Source: Verrucomicrobiota bacterium (GTDB lineage: Bacteria > Verrucomicrobiota > Verrucomicrobiia > Limisphaerales > J093). Taken from it: 61,421 nucleotides of DNA. The position numbers and the translations under genes were made by a program. The notes below the pieces were generated by a model. It did not search any database and was not told the DNA's origin. It was given only the letters and a program-made list of their open reading frames with translations. Positions 25,806-35,862 of this stretch are shown in pieces. The stretch is taken from the NCBI GenBank assembly GCA_029556615.1, contig JAKQDD010000016.1, positions 1 to 61,421 on the forward strand. The letters are read 5' to 3'. Numbering within the stretch: the stretch's first letter is position 1; each line of letters begins with the position of its first letter.

Positions 25806-26921
25806 GTGACTGAGGAGCAACAACGCCATCGCGTCCGATCGCTCTCCTGGCGCCTCCTGTTGTGCGCCATCCTGCTCGGTTGGGTCTGCCAGGCCATCTT
25901 CCTCAAGGAAGCCAGCGAGGCCTACCAACGCCAGGGCGGCGACTGGGACGCGCTTGCCCGGGCCGACCAGTGGCGCCTCGCCTGGGTCCACGGCCCGCGC
26001 GGCCTCTGGCAAACCCTCCGCCTTATCCAACCCGCGGCCGGCGCCGCCTCGCTCGCCTTCATGGGCGGCACCATCCTCGTGGGCGCGCTCCGCTGGCGCA
26101 AAGTCATGCACGTCCAGGGAATCGACCTTTCACGGGGCCGCGCGCTCTCGATCTCCTTCGTCGCGCACTTCTTCAATTCCTTCCTCCTCGGGTCCACCGG
26201 CGGCGACCTCGTCAAGGCCCTCTACGCCGCCCGGCTCACCCACCATCGCAAGACCGAAGCTGTCGTCGCCGTCGCCGTCGACCGCCTGATCGGCCTTCTC
26301 TCGATGCTCCTCTTCGCCACCGTCATGCTCCTCCCGAACTGGAGCCTCGTGGCCGCCCATCGCCGTCTCGGCGCGCTCTCCGGCCTCGTCGTCCTCATGT
26401 TGCTCGGCGGACTCGCGGTCGCCACCCTTTCGTTCTGGGGCGGCTTGTCGCGACGCTGGCCCGGCGCCCGCCAATGGCTCAGGAGCCTGCCCAAGAGCGA
26501 CATGATCGAACGCTCCCTCGAAGCCAGCCGGCGGTTCGGCCGCGAACCCCGGGTCCTGGCGGAAACCCTCGCCCTCTCGATGCTCATCAATGTCCTCTGC
26601 GTCCTCCAGGTCTGGGCCCTGGCCCGCGGGTTGGGCATCGAGATCGCCGCCACCGCCCTCTTCCTCATCGTCCCCGTCATCATCTGCATCTCCGCCCTCC
26701 CCATCACCCCGAGTGGACTCGGCCTCCGCGAGAATATCTACGTCTGGATGCTGGCCGTCCCGGAAATCCACGTCGCCGCCACCCAAGCCCTCTCGCTCTC
26801 CCTGCTGGCCTATGCCGGCAGCCTGGCCTGGAGCATGGTCGGCGGCCTCGTCTATCTCGGATTCCGCGAGCGGGCATCCCTCACCCGGCCGGATCCTGAA
26901 GCTGAATCCCCCTCCGCGTGA
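25806..26921 (+). CDS. Lysylphosphatidylglycerol synthase TM/flippase-like membrane protein
   Basis: This 371-residue integral membrane protein has about eight hydrophobic segments. The family word HFFNSFLLGSTGGDLVKALYAARL (shown here in part only as FLLGSTGGDLVKAL) and VAVDRLIGLLSML mark the UPF0104/LPG_synthase_TM (YbhN/AglD-like) family. ITPSGLGLRE occurs near the end. Proteins of this family are proposed to move or modify lipids in the inner membrane. It starts at GTG 25806. The last 70 bp overlap the convergent protease gene. Confidence 0.82.
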   Translation: MTEEQQRHRVRSLSWRLLLCAILLGWVCQAIFLKEASEAYQRQGGDWDALARADQWRLAWVHGPRGLWQTLRLIQPAAGAASLAFMGGTILVGALRWRKVMHVQGIDLSRGRALSISFVAHFFNSFLLGSTGGDLVKALYAARLTHHRKTEAVVAVAVDRLIGLLSMLLFATVMLLPNWSLVAAHRRLGALSGLVVLMLLGGLAVATLSFWGGLSRRWPGARQWLRSLPKSDMIERSLEASRRFGREPRVLAETLALSMLINVLCVLQVWALARGLGIEIAATALFLIVPVIICISALPITPSGLGLRENIYVWMLAVPEIHVAATQALSLSLLAYAGSLAWSMVGGLVYLGFRERASLTRPDPEAESPSA

Positions 26922-27904
26922 GCGGCGGAGCCGGCGCCGATCAGACGCCGCACCGCCGCCACGGGCGCGCAGACCTTGAACACCATCTGCAGGTTCTCCT
27001 GAACGTGCTCCGCTTGGTGGTAGTACTTCGACACCGTGCTCTGCGCAACCCCGACCACGTTGCCGGCGGCATCCAAGACCGGGGCGCCGCTGGATCCCCG
27101 GGCGAAATCGGCCGTGATCGCCAACACCGTAGCGTCACCCGCAGGACCATGCCGCCGGCTGTAGCGGGAAACCACGCCCGCCGTGAGTGTGTAGAACCGA
27201 CGGTCCGCATGACTGATCACCGTAACCGGGCTCCCCACCGGCGCCCCCGATCCAAGCGACAGCGGTTGGTACTTCGCCCCCGCCGCCCGCAGAATCACCA
27301 CGTCCGCCGCCCGATCCGCCGCCAGCACCTCCACCACCGGCTCGACACGCCCGTCCCGGCGCATGATGCACAGCGTCTCCCCCCCGGACTGTTCGAGCAC
27401 ATGAGCGCAGGTCACCAGCGCGCCGTCCGCCGTCAGCATGAAGCCCGTGGCCGTGTTCACGTGCCATTGCGAACACTTGCCGCACTGGTACAGGTGCCCG
27501 ACAATCACCACCCCGTTCTCACACCGGCGAACCAGTCCCGGGAGATCGACCTTCGTCGCGTGCGGACGCGGCAGCCGCAACCCGCACTGCGCCCGACCCA
27601 GTTGACCCGTCAGCGTCGTCATCGGCACCGTCTTCCCCGCGTCGCGGAGCGCCGCCGCCGCCGCCGCCAACCGGGCCATGACCTGCCCATCGTCCCAGAC
27701 AGGCAGGTCCCCCGTAGCCACACCGCCCCCAGGAATCGTCGCATCCCCCAAACCCGCGCCAGCCACCGGCCACGCCCATCCGCCCCACCACGCAACCCAC
27801 ACAACCACCGCCAGAACCCCACGCCGCAGACAGGATCGGCCCCGGGCTCGAACGCGTGCCCATGCTGTGCTGACGAGAAACAAGGGCGAGGCGGTCGTTC
27901 TCAT
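26852..27904 (-). CDS. Secreted trypsin-like serine protease with CxxC motif
   Basis: This 350-residue exported protein has a hydrophobic N-terminal segment ([21 protein letters not shown]). A knuckle-like [10 protein letters not shown] precedes a chymotrypsin-fold protease with the triad His in LVTCAHVL, Asp in [10 protein letters not shown] and Ser in [11 protein letters not shown]. The C-terminal 20 residues are low complexity and are encoded antisense to the flippase gene. It probably degrades misfolded or specific envelope proteins, but no PDZ domain is present. The start overlaps the pgi stop (ATGA), so the two genes are translationally coupled. Confidence 0.85.
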   Translation of the reverse strand: MRTTASPLFLVSTAWARVRARGRSCLRRGVLAVVVWVAWWGGWAWPVAGAGLGDATIPGGGVATGDLPVWDDGQVMARLAAAAAALRDAGKTVPMTTLTGQLGRAQCGLRLPRPHATKVDLPGLVRRCENGVVIVGHLYQCGKCSQWHVNTATGFMLTADGALVTCAHVLEQSGGETLCIMRRDGRVEPVVEVLAADRAADVVILRAAGAKYQPLSLGSGAPVGSPVTVISHADRRFYTLTAGVVSRYSRRHGPAGDATVLAITADFARGSSGAPVLDAAGNVVGVAQSTVSKYYHQAEHVQENLQMVFKVCAPVAAVRRLIGAGSAAHAEGDSASGSGRVRDARSRNPR

Positions 27905-29520
27905 TCGCCGGTGTACCGGGCGTCCCGGGGATGATGCCCGCCGACTCCGCGCACCCCCCGACCGGGGTTCGCCGCCAGATGCTCGCAGATCTTGAACACC
28001 GACTCGGCATCAGCACCGCCGCCCAAGGCGCGCACGATCTCCTCGACCGAAAGCCCCCCGCCCTTCCCGGAGGCCGCCTGACGGGCCAGACAATCCCGCA
28101 CCCGGTGCTGGAGTCTGAGAACCGCTTCCGCCGCTTCTTTTCCGGCCTGAACGCCCGGTTGATGATACGCGTTGATGTTCACCAGCGAGGCGTAAAAACC
28201 CACCGCACGCTCGAACAACGCCACGAGCACCCCCACCGAGAACGCGGAGACCTCGGGCACCGTCAGCGTCAGCGACGGGCGCCCCTTCTCGTACAAGGCG
28301 CTCCGGGTCCCCAGCAGGTAGCCGCTCAAGTAATCACCGCTCGTCACCCCCGTCTCGACTTCAGGCCCCGGCGCCTGCCGATCCCGCAGGACTTCGATGA
28401 ACACCACGAAGAAATTGGCCACGCCATCCCGCAACTGCTGCACGTAGGCATGCTGGTCCGTCGATCCCTTGTTCCCGTACACCGCAATCCCCTGGTGCAC
28501 GGCGCGCTTCTGAAGATCCAGTTCCTTGCCCAGCGATTCCATCACCAGTTGCTGCAAATAGCGCGAGAACAGCTCGAGCCGGTCCTTGTACGGAATCACC
28601 ACCATATCCTTCTCGCCGCGGCCGTTCCCGAGCAGGTGCCAGGTCACCGCCAACTGCGCCGCCGGATTCCGCCGGGCATCGGGCACCCGGGTGACCGCAT
28701 CGCAGGCCCGCGCTCCAGCCAGCAACCCCCGAATGTCCAACCCCTGCAGCGCCGCCGGCAACAGACCCACGGCCGAAGTCACACTCGTCCGCCCCCCAAC
28801 CCAATCCCAGATCGGGATCAGGCCGAACTTCCATCGCTCCTCGGCTACGCGAGCCGCCAACCTGCTCTTTTCGACCTCCGGCATCGTGACCGCGATCGCA
28901 TGCGCCGTGAAGTCCAGCCCGGCCTTCCTGTAGGCTTCCCGCACCTCCCGCTCCCCATTCGCCGTCTCCTTCGTCCCCCCCGACTTCGAGATCACGACAC
29001 ACAGGGTCACACCCAACTGCCCGTCCAAGGCCGCCAGCACCCTGTCCATGCCGTCCGGGTCGGTGTTGTCGAAGTACCCAAGCCGCAGCTTGTCGGTCTT
29101 CGGATGCCCCAGCGCGCTGGCCACGAACTGCGGCCCGAGCGCCGAGCCGCCAATCCCGATCACCAGCAGGTTCCGGAATGGGCCGTGGGCCCCTTGGACC
29201 CGACCCGCATGCACGTCAGCGGCGAAGGCCTCGACCTGGCCGATGGCCTTGTCGATCTCCTGCCGGATCCCGGTCTCGGGAGCCAGCTCCGGACACCGCA
29301 GCCAGTAATGCCCCACGCGCCGGTCCTCATCCGGGTTGGCCATCGCCCCCTTCTCGAGTTCCGCCATGGCCCCAAACGCCGCCGCCATCTGCGGCCCGTA
29401 CAGTTCGAACAGTCCCGGAGGATGCCCCGCCCGGCTGAGGTCCACGCTCAACCCGATCTCCGGATAGTACGAGTAGCGTTCGGCAAACCGCTGCCACCAT
29501 GCTTGTTGAGTGTCCGTCAT
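27901..29520 (-). CDS. pgi: Glucose-6-phosphate isomerase
   Basis: This 539-residue cytoplasmic enzyme interconverts glucose 6-phosphate and fructose 6-phosphate. The SIS fold is marked by [16 protein letters not shown] and by [14 protein letters not shown], which binds the phosphate. The catalytic segment [15 protein letters not shown] carries the conserved Gln and His, and [14 protein letters not shown] carries the late Lys. Domain order and length fit the family as found in chlamydiae, spirochaetes and Verrucomicrobiota. It is the first gene of a two-gene unit with the protease. Confidence 0.95.
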   Translation of the reverse strand: MTDTQQAWWQRFAERYSYYPEIGLSVDLSRAGHPPGLFELYGPQMAAAFGAMAELEKGAMANPDEDRRVGHYWLRCPELAPETGIRQEIDKAIGQVEAFAADVHAGRVQGAHGPFRNLLVIGIGGSALGPQFVASALGHPKTDKLRLGYFDNTDPDGMDRVLAALDGQLGVTLCVVISKSGGTKETANGEREVREAYRKAGLDFTAHAIAVTMPEVEKSRLAARVAEERWKFGLIPIWDWVGGRTSVTSAVGLLPAALQGLDIRGLLAGARACDAVTRVPDARRNPAAQLAVTWHLLGNGRGEKDMVVIPYKDRLELFSRYLQQLVMESLGKELDLQKRAVHQGIAVYGNKGSTDQHAYVQQLRDGVANFFVVFIEVLRDRQAPGPEVETGVTSGDYLSGYLLGTRSALYEKGRPSLTLTVPEVSAFSVGVLVALFERAVGFYASLVNINAYHQPGVQAGKEAAEAVLRLQHRVRDCLARQAASGKGGGLSVEEIVRALGGGADAESVFKICEHLAANPGRGVRGVGGHHPRDARYTGE

Positions 29521-29716
29521 ACGTCGTGCCCGGAATCATGCCAGAGCGACGCCGGGAGCGAAACTCCCAAAAACGGCCGTTCATCGCCGCATTGGGGTCG
29601 CATCTTCACTATTAACCATTCGGTTGCCGCCGAGGCGGTTCAAGTCCTCTCATGGCCAGGAGTGAAGAGGCGACCCCCATGCCGCGACTGCACCCGAACC
29701 GGAAGTCGACCTTGAT

Positions 29717-30349
29717 TCAGTGCCGGCCCCGCTGCCTGGACCCGCGAGAGAGCAGACCGCGGATGTGCCGGGCCAGCGCGGCAACCTGGGAAGCGCGAAT
29801 CCTGGGACCAAGAACCCGGTCGGCCCGGCTCCGTTGCGGTTCCACAAACCGGGCGTGCATCGGCTGCACGTGCTCCCGGAATTGCCGCCGGATCGAGGCG
29901 CAGCTCCGGCCCCGCTCGGTGCGGTCCCGCTCGAGACGCCGTTCTCTCCGCACCGCCGCCGGGGCATCCACATAGAGACGCAGCGCAAACGCCCGGCGCA
30001 CCGCCGGCGTCCGCAACAGCCAGAGGCCATCCACCAGCACGAGGGGCGGCGGGCGCCACGCCTTCCGATACCCCGCGCGGACATGCCGCACAAAGTCGTA
30101 CCGCGGCAGGCGCACCGGGCGGCCCCCTCGGATCGCCTCGAGGACCTGGCGGAAGAGCGCCCAGTCGATCGCCCGCGGATGATCGAAGTTAACCCGGGCA
30201 CGACGCCCCGCCGGCAGCGCGCTCAAGTCGCGGTAGAAATCGTCGAGCAACACCCGGCCGCACCAAGGGCTCAACGCGGCTTCGAGCCGGTCGGCCAGCC
30301 ACGTCTTCCCCGCACCGCTGCCGCCGACAATCGCGACCAGCACCGGCAT
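29717..30349 (-). CDS. Uridine kinase-like P-loop kinase
   Basis: Start at ATG 30349 (MPVLVAIVGG), 210 residues. The Walker A motif is GGSGAGKTWLAD; VLLDDFYRDLSAL, NFDHPRAID and LVDGLWLL are the characteristic words of the uridine kinase/phosphoribulokinase family. LRLYVDAPAAVRRERRL is the lid region. It probably phosphorylates uridine or cytidine (pyrimidine salvage), but related kinases act on other small molecules, so no gene symbol is given. It lies 44 bp downstream of fabI, same strand. The C-terminal residues are Arg-rich and less typical. Confidence 0.8.
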   Translation of the reverse strand: MPVLVAIVGGSGAGKTWLADRLEAALSPWCGRVLLDDFYRDLSALPAGRRARVNFDHPRAIDWALFRQVLEAIRGGRPVRLPRYDFVRHVRAGYRKAWRPPPLVLVDGLWLLRTPAVRRAFALRLYVDAPAAVRRERRLERDRTERGRSCASIRRQFREHVQPMHARFVEPQRSRADRVLGPRIRASQVAALARHIRGLLSRGSRQRGRH

Positions 30350-30393
30350 CGTCCGGCGTCGCGGACCGCGCCGAGGAACCGGGAGGGGCGGAG

Positions 30394-31164
30394 TCACATG
30401 CCCATGATCTGATAGCCGCAATCGACGTAGATCACCTGCCCGGTGATCGCCGCCGCGCCGTCGCTGGCCAGGAACGTGCCGGTCGCGCCCAACTCGTCGA
30501 GGGTGACGTTCCGCCGGAGCGGCGATTTCGCCTCGTACTGGCGGAGCATGTCGGTGAATCCGGCGATTCCGCGGGCGGCCAGGGTGTTCACCGGACCCGC
30601 GCTCAGGCAGTTCACCCGGATCCTGCGGGGCCCCAGGTCGTAAGCCAGGTAGCGCGTGCACGCTTCGAGCGATGCCTTGGCCACGCCCATGACGTTGTAG
30701 TGCGGAACCACCTTCTCCGCGCCGTAGTAGCTCAAACCCAGAATGCTGCCCCCCTCGGTCATCAGCGGCGCCGCCGCCCGGGCCAGCGCAACCAGCGAGT
30801 AGGCACTGATGTCATGGGCGATCCGGAACGCTTCGCGCGTGGTGTTGAGAAACTCCCCTTCGAGGGCTTCCCGGGGCGCGAAAGCGATCGAGTGCAGCAT
30901 CAGGTGCAACCGGCCGTGGCGCTGCGCCACTGCGGAAAACACGGCGGCGATCTCCTCGTCCCGCGTCACGTCGCAGGGGAGCACCTCAGGGTCCGACCCC
31001 AGGGAGGCGGCAAGTTCGGCGACGCTCGCCTTCACTCGCTCACCCTGGTAGGTGAACACCAGCGAGGCGCCCGCCGCGGCCCACGCCTGGGCGATCGCCC
31101 AGGCAATGGAGCGGCGATTGGCCACTCCAAACACAAGCCCTGTCTTGCCAGCGAGGTGCGACAT
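30394..31164 (-). CDS. fabI: Enoyl-[acyl-carrier-protein] reductase (NADH)
   Basis: Start at ATG 31164 (MSHLAGKTGLVFGVA), 256 residues. This SDR-fold enzyme catalyses the last reduction of each fatty-acid elongation cycle. FabI-specific features are GVANRRSIAWAIAQ (variant nucleotide-binding motif), MLHSIAFAP and the catalytic Tyr-(x)6-Lys in HYNVMGVAK, then GPVNTLAARGI and GQVIYVDCGYQIMGM at the end. Length is normal. It is preceded by one 179-bp element. Confidence 0.95.
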   Translation of the reverse strand: MSHLAGKTGLVFGVANRRSIAWAIAQAWAAAGASLVFTYQGERVKASVAELAASLGSDPEVLPCDVTRDEEIAAVFSAVAQRHGRLHLMLHSIAFAPREALEGEFLNTTREAFRIAHDISAYSLVALARAAAPLMTEGGSILGLSYYGAEKVVPHYNVMGVAKASLEACTRYLAYDLGPRRIRVNCLSAGPVNTLAARGIAGFTDMLRQYEAKSPLRRNVTLDELGATGTFLASDGAAAITGQVIYVDCGYQIMGM

Positions 31165-31262
31165 GCCTGATTGCTCCCCACGGTTCTCGCACGAACCCGG
31201 GGGCCGAGGCAAGCTCGGACCCGGATCCCTGGCTCACGCGCAGATTTGGGCGAGGCTGGCTG

Positions 31263-31440
31263 GAGTCCTCGACTTGTGGAACATGGGGTTAACAGGTCAA
31301 GTTTGGTCCCTGCCGTTCCAGCCCTGCCCCCCTGCCTTCGAGGACTCTACGTTAGCGAGGCGCGGAGGCAGGGTGCCCCGCTGCCCCCCCACGGCTCCTT
31401 GGGACTGCATGTTTCATCGGTCTGAGGTGCGCCTCGCTAG
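31263..31440 (+). repeat. 179-bp double stem-loop element, copy A
   Basis: Arms are perfect: GAGTCCTCGA (31263-31272) with TCGAGGACTC (31338-31347), then AGCGAGGCGC (31354-31363) with GCGCCTCGCT (31429-31438), ending in AG. The core (AACAGGTCAAGTTTGGTCCC) is conserved. The second loop is of the GGTGCCCCGCTGCCCCCC type, shared with copy E. The element overlaps the last 27 bp of valS. Confidence 0.88.
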
Positions 31441-34161
31441 GATCTGGGCCTCGCGCGCCTGCCATTCAACCAGTCGCTGCTGGTGCTCCGCCAGCACGCG
31501 CGGAGGGACCTTTCCCGTGAATTGCGGGTTGTCGAGCTTGGCGCGCACCTTGGCGATCTCGGCGCGAGCCTTCTCGAGCTCGCGGTTCAACCGGGCCGCT
31601 TCGGCAGCCGAATCCACAAGACCGGCCAGGGGAAGATGCAGCTCGCCGAGCGCGTTCGAGGCCATCGGCGTGCCCCGCGGCGGCGTGTAGGCCCGATCGA
31701 CCTCGACGGCCTCCGCGTTCAGCAGCAGACCCAACACCTCGAGCTCGACAGGCGCGAGATCGCCTGCCGGCTTCAGGACAAACCGCAGCTTGCGGTTCGC
31801 CGGGAGGTTGTACTCGCGCCGGAAATTGCGGCCTTGAACCACGAGTTCGTACTTGGCGTCCGCCAGTTGGGCGGCGATGTCGGTCAGGCCCAACACCTCC
31901 TTCTCGGCCTCGGTAAACGGTTTCGGCCAGCGAGCGAACAGGATCGACTCGCCGCCCTGGTCCGCAGGCAGATCGGCGTTGTACCCCAGACCGTGCCAGA
32001 GCTCCTCCGTGATGAACGGCAGGAAGGGGTGGAACAGACGCAGGACGTGGCTGAGGACAAAATCAATGACGGCGAGCGTGCCGGCGCGGCGATCGGGATC
32101 GCCGCTCTGGAGAGCCGCCTTGCTGGCTTCGACGTACCAGTCGCAGTACTCGGACCAGAAGAACCGGTAGAGCGTCTGCGTCACCTCGTTGAAGCGGTAC
32201 TCGGCGAACGCCGCGTCGATCTCGCGGATTGCCTGATCGAGCTTCACCAGGATCCAGCGGTCGTCGCTGCTGAGGCTCTCCGGCCGGAGCTCGGCTTCGC
32301 GGTCGCCGCCCTGCAGTTGCCGGAACCGGCAGGCGTTCCACAGCTTGTTGCAGAAATTGCGCGACAGCTCGAGCTGCGGGAATCGCGCGGCGTTCCATGG
32401 GATGGCGTCGAAGTCGTACCGCTTCTTGCCCCAACGATCGAATTCAAGATCCTCGAACACCAGATCCTGTCCCAGCGGCACGGAGCGGAGGATCCCGAAA
32501 CGGACGGCGTCCGCGCCGTAGCGGTCGATGAGCACGAGCGGGTCCGGCGAGTTCCCGAGGCTCTTGGACATCTTGTGGCCGTGCTTGTCCCGGATGATGC
32601 CCGTGAAATAGACATTCCGGAACGGGGGCTGGCCCATGAACTCGCACCCGGCCATGATCATCCGGGCGACCCAGAAGAAGATGATGTCGGGCCCGGTCAC
32701 GAGGTCGGTCGTGGGATAGAACTTCTGGAGCGTCGGCGTCGGTTCGGGCCAGCCCATCGTGGCAAACGGCCATAGCCACGAGCTGAACCACGTGTCCAGC
32801 ACGTCCGGATCCTGCTCCCACGCGGCGGGGTCCGCCGGCGGTTCGAGGTCGCAATGGACCGCCCCGGTCTGGCGGTGATACCAGACGGGGATCCGATGCC
32901 CCCACCAGAGCTGCCGGGAAATGCACCAGTCCCGCAGAGCGCCCATCCAGTGCGCGTAGGTCTTCACCCAGCGCTCGGGGAAGAACCGGATCACACCCTC
33001 GGTGACCGCCAGGGTCGAGGCGTCCACCGACGGGTAGCGAAGGAACCACTGCTCGCTCAGGTGCGGTTCGATCGGGACATGACTCCGTTCGCTGTAGCCG
33101 ACGTTATGGACGTAATCCTCGGTCTTGACCAGCGAGCCGGTCTGGACCAGCGCGGCCAGCACCGCCTCGCGCGCGGCCATCCGGTCCAGCCCGGCGAAGC
33201 CGGCGCCTGCCGCAGCCGTCATCACGCCGTCCGGCCCAATCACCACCGTCAGCGGCAGCTCATGCCGCAAGGCCATTTCGTAGTCGGCCGGATCGTGAGC
33301 GGGAGTCACCTTGACACAGCCCGTGCCGAACTTCGGATCCACCAGCGCATCGGCAATGACCGGGATCGCTTTGTTCTGGAGCGGGAGCAGGACGCGCCGG
33401 CCCACCAGATGCCGATACCGCTCGTCCGCCGGGTTGACCGCCACCGCTTCGTCCCCGAGCATCGTCTCCGGACGCGTGGTGGCCACGATCACCGACGCGT
33501 CCGGCGTCGGTTGGCCCGCCTCGTCCAGCAGCGGATACCGGAGGTGCCAAAGATGGCCCTTCTCCTCCCGCATGATCACTTCCTCGTCGGAAAGCGCCGT
33601 CCGGGCGGCCGGATCCCAGTTCACCATCCGGCGGCCGCGGTAGATGCGGCCCTGACGATACAGCTCGACGAACACCCGCTGGACACACTTCGAGTACTGC
33701 GGGTCCATCGTGAACCGCTCGCGCGTCCAGTCGCAGGAGGCGCCGAGCTTCTTCAACTGCTGGATGATGATGCCCCCGTGCTTCTCCTTCCACTGCCAGA
33801 CGTGATCGAGGAACCGATCCCGGCCCAGGTCGTCGCGGCGCTTCATCACGCCCTGGCTGCGCAGCGACTTCTCGACCACCGCCTGGGTGGCAATCCCGGC
33901 GTGATCGGTCCCCGGAAGCCAAAGCACCTCGCGGCCCTCCATCCGGGCCCTTCGAGCGAGGACGTCCTGGAGGGTGTTGTTCAACACATGCCCCAGGGTG
34001 AGCACCCCCGTGACGTTGGGCGGCGGAATGACGATCGCGTAGGCGGGCCGCCGGGAGCTCACACGCTCCGGGTCGGCGACAAAACATCCGCGGTCGATCC
34101 AGTAGTCGTACCACCGGCATTCCACCGTGCTGGGGTCGTAGGCTTTCGGGATTTCACTCAT
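31414..34161 (-). CDS. valS: Valyl-tRNA synthetase
   Basis: Start at ATG 34161 (MSEIPKAYDP), 915 residues. This class I synthetase charges tRNA-Val. The HIGH-type motif is in NVTGVLTLGHVLN and KMSKS is in DKHGHKMSKSLGNS. The editing domain has TTRPETMLGDEAV and the zinc-free anticodon domain ends in a coiled coil (AARLNRELEKARAEIAKVRAKLDN). The reading frame crosses into copy A of the dispersed element: the final residues LARRTSDR and the stop codon come from it. The native C-terminus has therefore probably been replaced, apparently without loss of the coiled coil. cimA lies 41 bp upstream, same strand. Confidence 0.96.
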   Translation of the reverse strand: MSEIPKAYDPSTVECRWYDYWIDRGCFVADPERVSSRRPAYAIVIPPPNVTGVLTLGHVLNNTLQDVLARRARMEGREVLWLPGTDHAGIATQAVVEKSLRSQGVMKRRDDLGRDRFLDHVWQWKEKHGGIIIQQLKKLGASCDWTRERFTMDPQYSKCVQRVFVELYRQGRIYRGRRMVNWDPAARTALSDEEVIMREEKGHLWHLRYPLLDEAGQPTPDASVIVATTRPETMLGDEAVAVNPADERYRHLVGRRVLLPLQNKAIPVIADALVDPKFGTGCVKVTPAHDPADYEMALRHELPLTVVIGPDGVMTAAAGAGFAGLDRMAAREAVLAALVQTGSLVKTEDYVHNVGYSERSHVPIEPHLSEQWFLRYPSVDASTLAVTEGVIRFFPERWVKTYAHWMGALRDWCISRQLWWGHRIPVWYHRQTGAVHCDLEPPADPAAWEQDPDVLDTWFSSWLWPFATMGWPEPTPTLQKFYPTTDLVTGPDIIFFWVARMIMAGCEFMGQPPFRNVYFTGIIRDKHGHKMSKSLGNSPDPLVLIDRYGADAVRFGILRSVPLGQDLVFEDLEFDRWGKKRYDFDAIPWNAARFPQLELSRNFCNKLWNACRFRQLQGGDREAELRPESLSSDDRWILVKLDQAIREIDAAFAEYRFNEVTQTLYRFFWSEYCDWYVEASKAALQSGDPDRRAGTLAVIDFVLSHVLRLFHPFLPFITEELWHGLGYNADLPADQGGESILFARWPKPFTEAEKEVLGLTDIAAQLADAKYELVVQGRNFRREYNLPANRKLRFVLKPAGDLAPVELEVLGLLLNAEAVEVDRAYTPPRGTPMASNALGELHLPLAGLVDSAAEAARLNRELEKARAEIAKVRAKLDNPQFTGKVPPRVLAEHQQRLVEWQAREAQILARRTSDR

Positions 34162-34202
34162 GCAACACAAAGGAGAAGGCGCTCGACAGCCGGGCGGGGC
34201 CG

Positions 34203-35762
34203 TCACCGGGGAGCCAGCGCGTATTCCATGCTGTCCACCAACGCCTGGAGGCTGGCTTCGATGATATTCTCGCTCACCCCCACCGTGCCCCACTCGCGAC
34301 GGCCGTCGCTGGACTCGATGAGCACGCGGGTCTTCGCCGCCGTGCCCGTCATCGAGTCGAGGATCCGCACCTTGTAGTCCGTGAGCCGGATCTTCCGGAG
34401 CCGGGGAAAGAACCGGGCCAGGGCCTGGCGCAGGGCGCCGTCGAGGGCGTTCACCGGCCCGTCCCCATCCGCCACCGTGTGCGCGTCCTGGTCGCCTACG
34501 CGGACTTTCACCGTGGCTTCACACACGTGTTCCAGTCCGTCCCGGCGCATCGAGACGTGATAGGCGAGGACGGTGAACGGGCGCGGGACATCCCTCAGGG
34601 TGCGGTCGACCAGCAGCGCCAGCGACGCCTCAGCCGCCTCGTACTCGTAGCCCAGGTTCTCCAGCTCCTTGACCCGGGTGAGAATCGCCTTCAGCTGGGG
34701 GGTGTCGGCCTCGAGGTCGAATCCCAGCTCCCGCGCCTTGAGCCGCACGTTGATCCGGCCGGACAGATCGCTCACGAGAACCCGTCGGGTATTGCCCACC
34801 GCCGCGGGATCGATGTGCTCGTAACTCCGGGCGACCCGGTCCACGGCATGCACGTGAATCCCCCCCTTGTGCGCAAACGCGGTCGCCCCCACCCACGGCT
34901 GCCGGGGATCATGCCGCAGATTGGCGATCTCATCCACGAACTGCGACAGATCGCGCAACTTCGGGAGCGAAGCGGGCGGCACCCCGACCTTCCGCAGCTT
35001 GAAGGCGATGATCGGGATGAGACTCGTGAGGTTGCAGTTCCCGGTCCGTTCGCCGTAGCCATTGATGGTCCCCTGAACGTGCACCGCCCCCAGCTCCAAG
35101 GCAGCCACCGCGTTGGCCACGCCCAAGCCGCAGTCGTTGTGGGTGTGGATCCCCACAGGCACCGTCAGCCGGCCGCGTGCGGCGGCAATGACCCGCGCCA
35201 CCTCGGACGGCAAACAGCCGCCGTTCGTGTCGCACAGCACCACACAATCCGCCCCCGCCCGCTCCGCCGCCTGCCACGTCGCCACCGCGTACTCGGGCTC
35301 GTCCCGGAAACCGTCAAAGGCGTGCTCGGCGTCGTAGATCACCCGCCGCCCGTGGTCCTTCAGAAAACGGATGGTGTCGCCGATCATCCCAAGGTTCTCG
35401 TCGGGCTTGACCCGGAGCACCTCCGCCACGTGCAGCAGCCATGTCTTGCCTACGACCGTGACGACGGGTGTTGCGGCCTCGAGCAGAAGCCGGACCTGGG
35501 GGTCGTTCTCGACCATCACCCCCTTCTTCCGGGTGAATCCAAACGCTGCCAGCTTCGCCCGACGCAGCCGGCGGCGCTTCGCCTCGGCAAAAAACTCGAT
35601 GTCGCGCGGATTCGACCCCGGCCACCCTCCCTCGATCGTATGGACCCCGAAAGCATCCAACCGGTCCGCAATGCGGAGCTTGTCCGCCACGGAGAAGTTG
35701 ATGCCCTCCCCCTGGCTGCCATCCCGCAGAGTCGTGTCGTAGATCTCGATGTCCAGTTTCAT
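34203..35762 (-). CDS. cimA: (R)-citramalate synthase
   Basis: Start at ATG 35762 (MKLDIEIYDTTLRDG), 519 residues. The LeuA/CimA-type catalytic barrel has YDTTLRDGSQGEG, VVLCDTNGGCLP and the metal-binding HTHNDCGLGVANA. The C-terminal LeuA_dimer domain (IRLTDYKVRILD, VIESSDGRREWGTVG-like) is allosteric. It condenses pyruvate and acetyl-CoA to citramalate, the first step of the threonine-independent isoleucine route. Sequence words such as INFSVADKLRIADRLD favour citramalate synthase over isopropylmalate synthase. It probably shares a transcript with valS downstream. Confidence 0.93.
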   Translation of the reverse strand: MKLDIEIYDTTLRDGSQGEGINFSVADKLRIADRLDAFGVHTIEGGWPGSNPRDIEFFAEAKRRRLRRAKLAAFGFTRKKGVMVENDPQVRLLLEAATPVVTVVGKTWLLHVAEVLRVKPDENLGMIGDTIRFLKDHGRRVIYDAEHAFDGFRDEPEYAVATWQAAERAGADCVVLCDTNGGCLPSEVARVIAAARGRLTVPVGIHTHNDCGLGVANAVAALELGAVHVQGTINGYGERTGNCNLTSLIPIIAFKLRKVGVPPASLPKLRDLSQFVDEIANLRHDPRQPWVGATAFAHKGGIHVHAVDRVARSYEHIDPAAVGNTRRVLVSDLSGRINVRLKARELGFDLEADTPQLKAILTRVKELENLGYEYEAAEASLALLVDRTLRDVPRPFTVLAYHVSMRRDGLEHVCEATVKVRVGDQDAHTVADGDGPVNALDGALRQALARFFPRLRKIRLTDYKVRILDSMTGTAAKTRVLIESSDGRREWGTVGVSENIIEASLQALVDSMEYALAPR

Positions 35763-35862
35763 GCCTTCCGCCGAGGCGGAAGGGCTCTTTGTAGGCGAAA
35801 TGCCCCGCACTGGCAAATGGTTAAGGGCGACTGCTGCGACGAACCCGCCGCGGCGGAACGTG

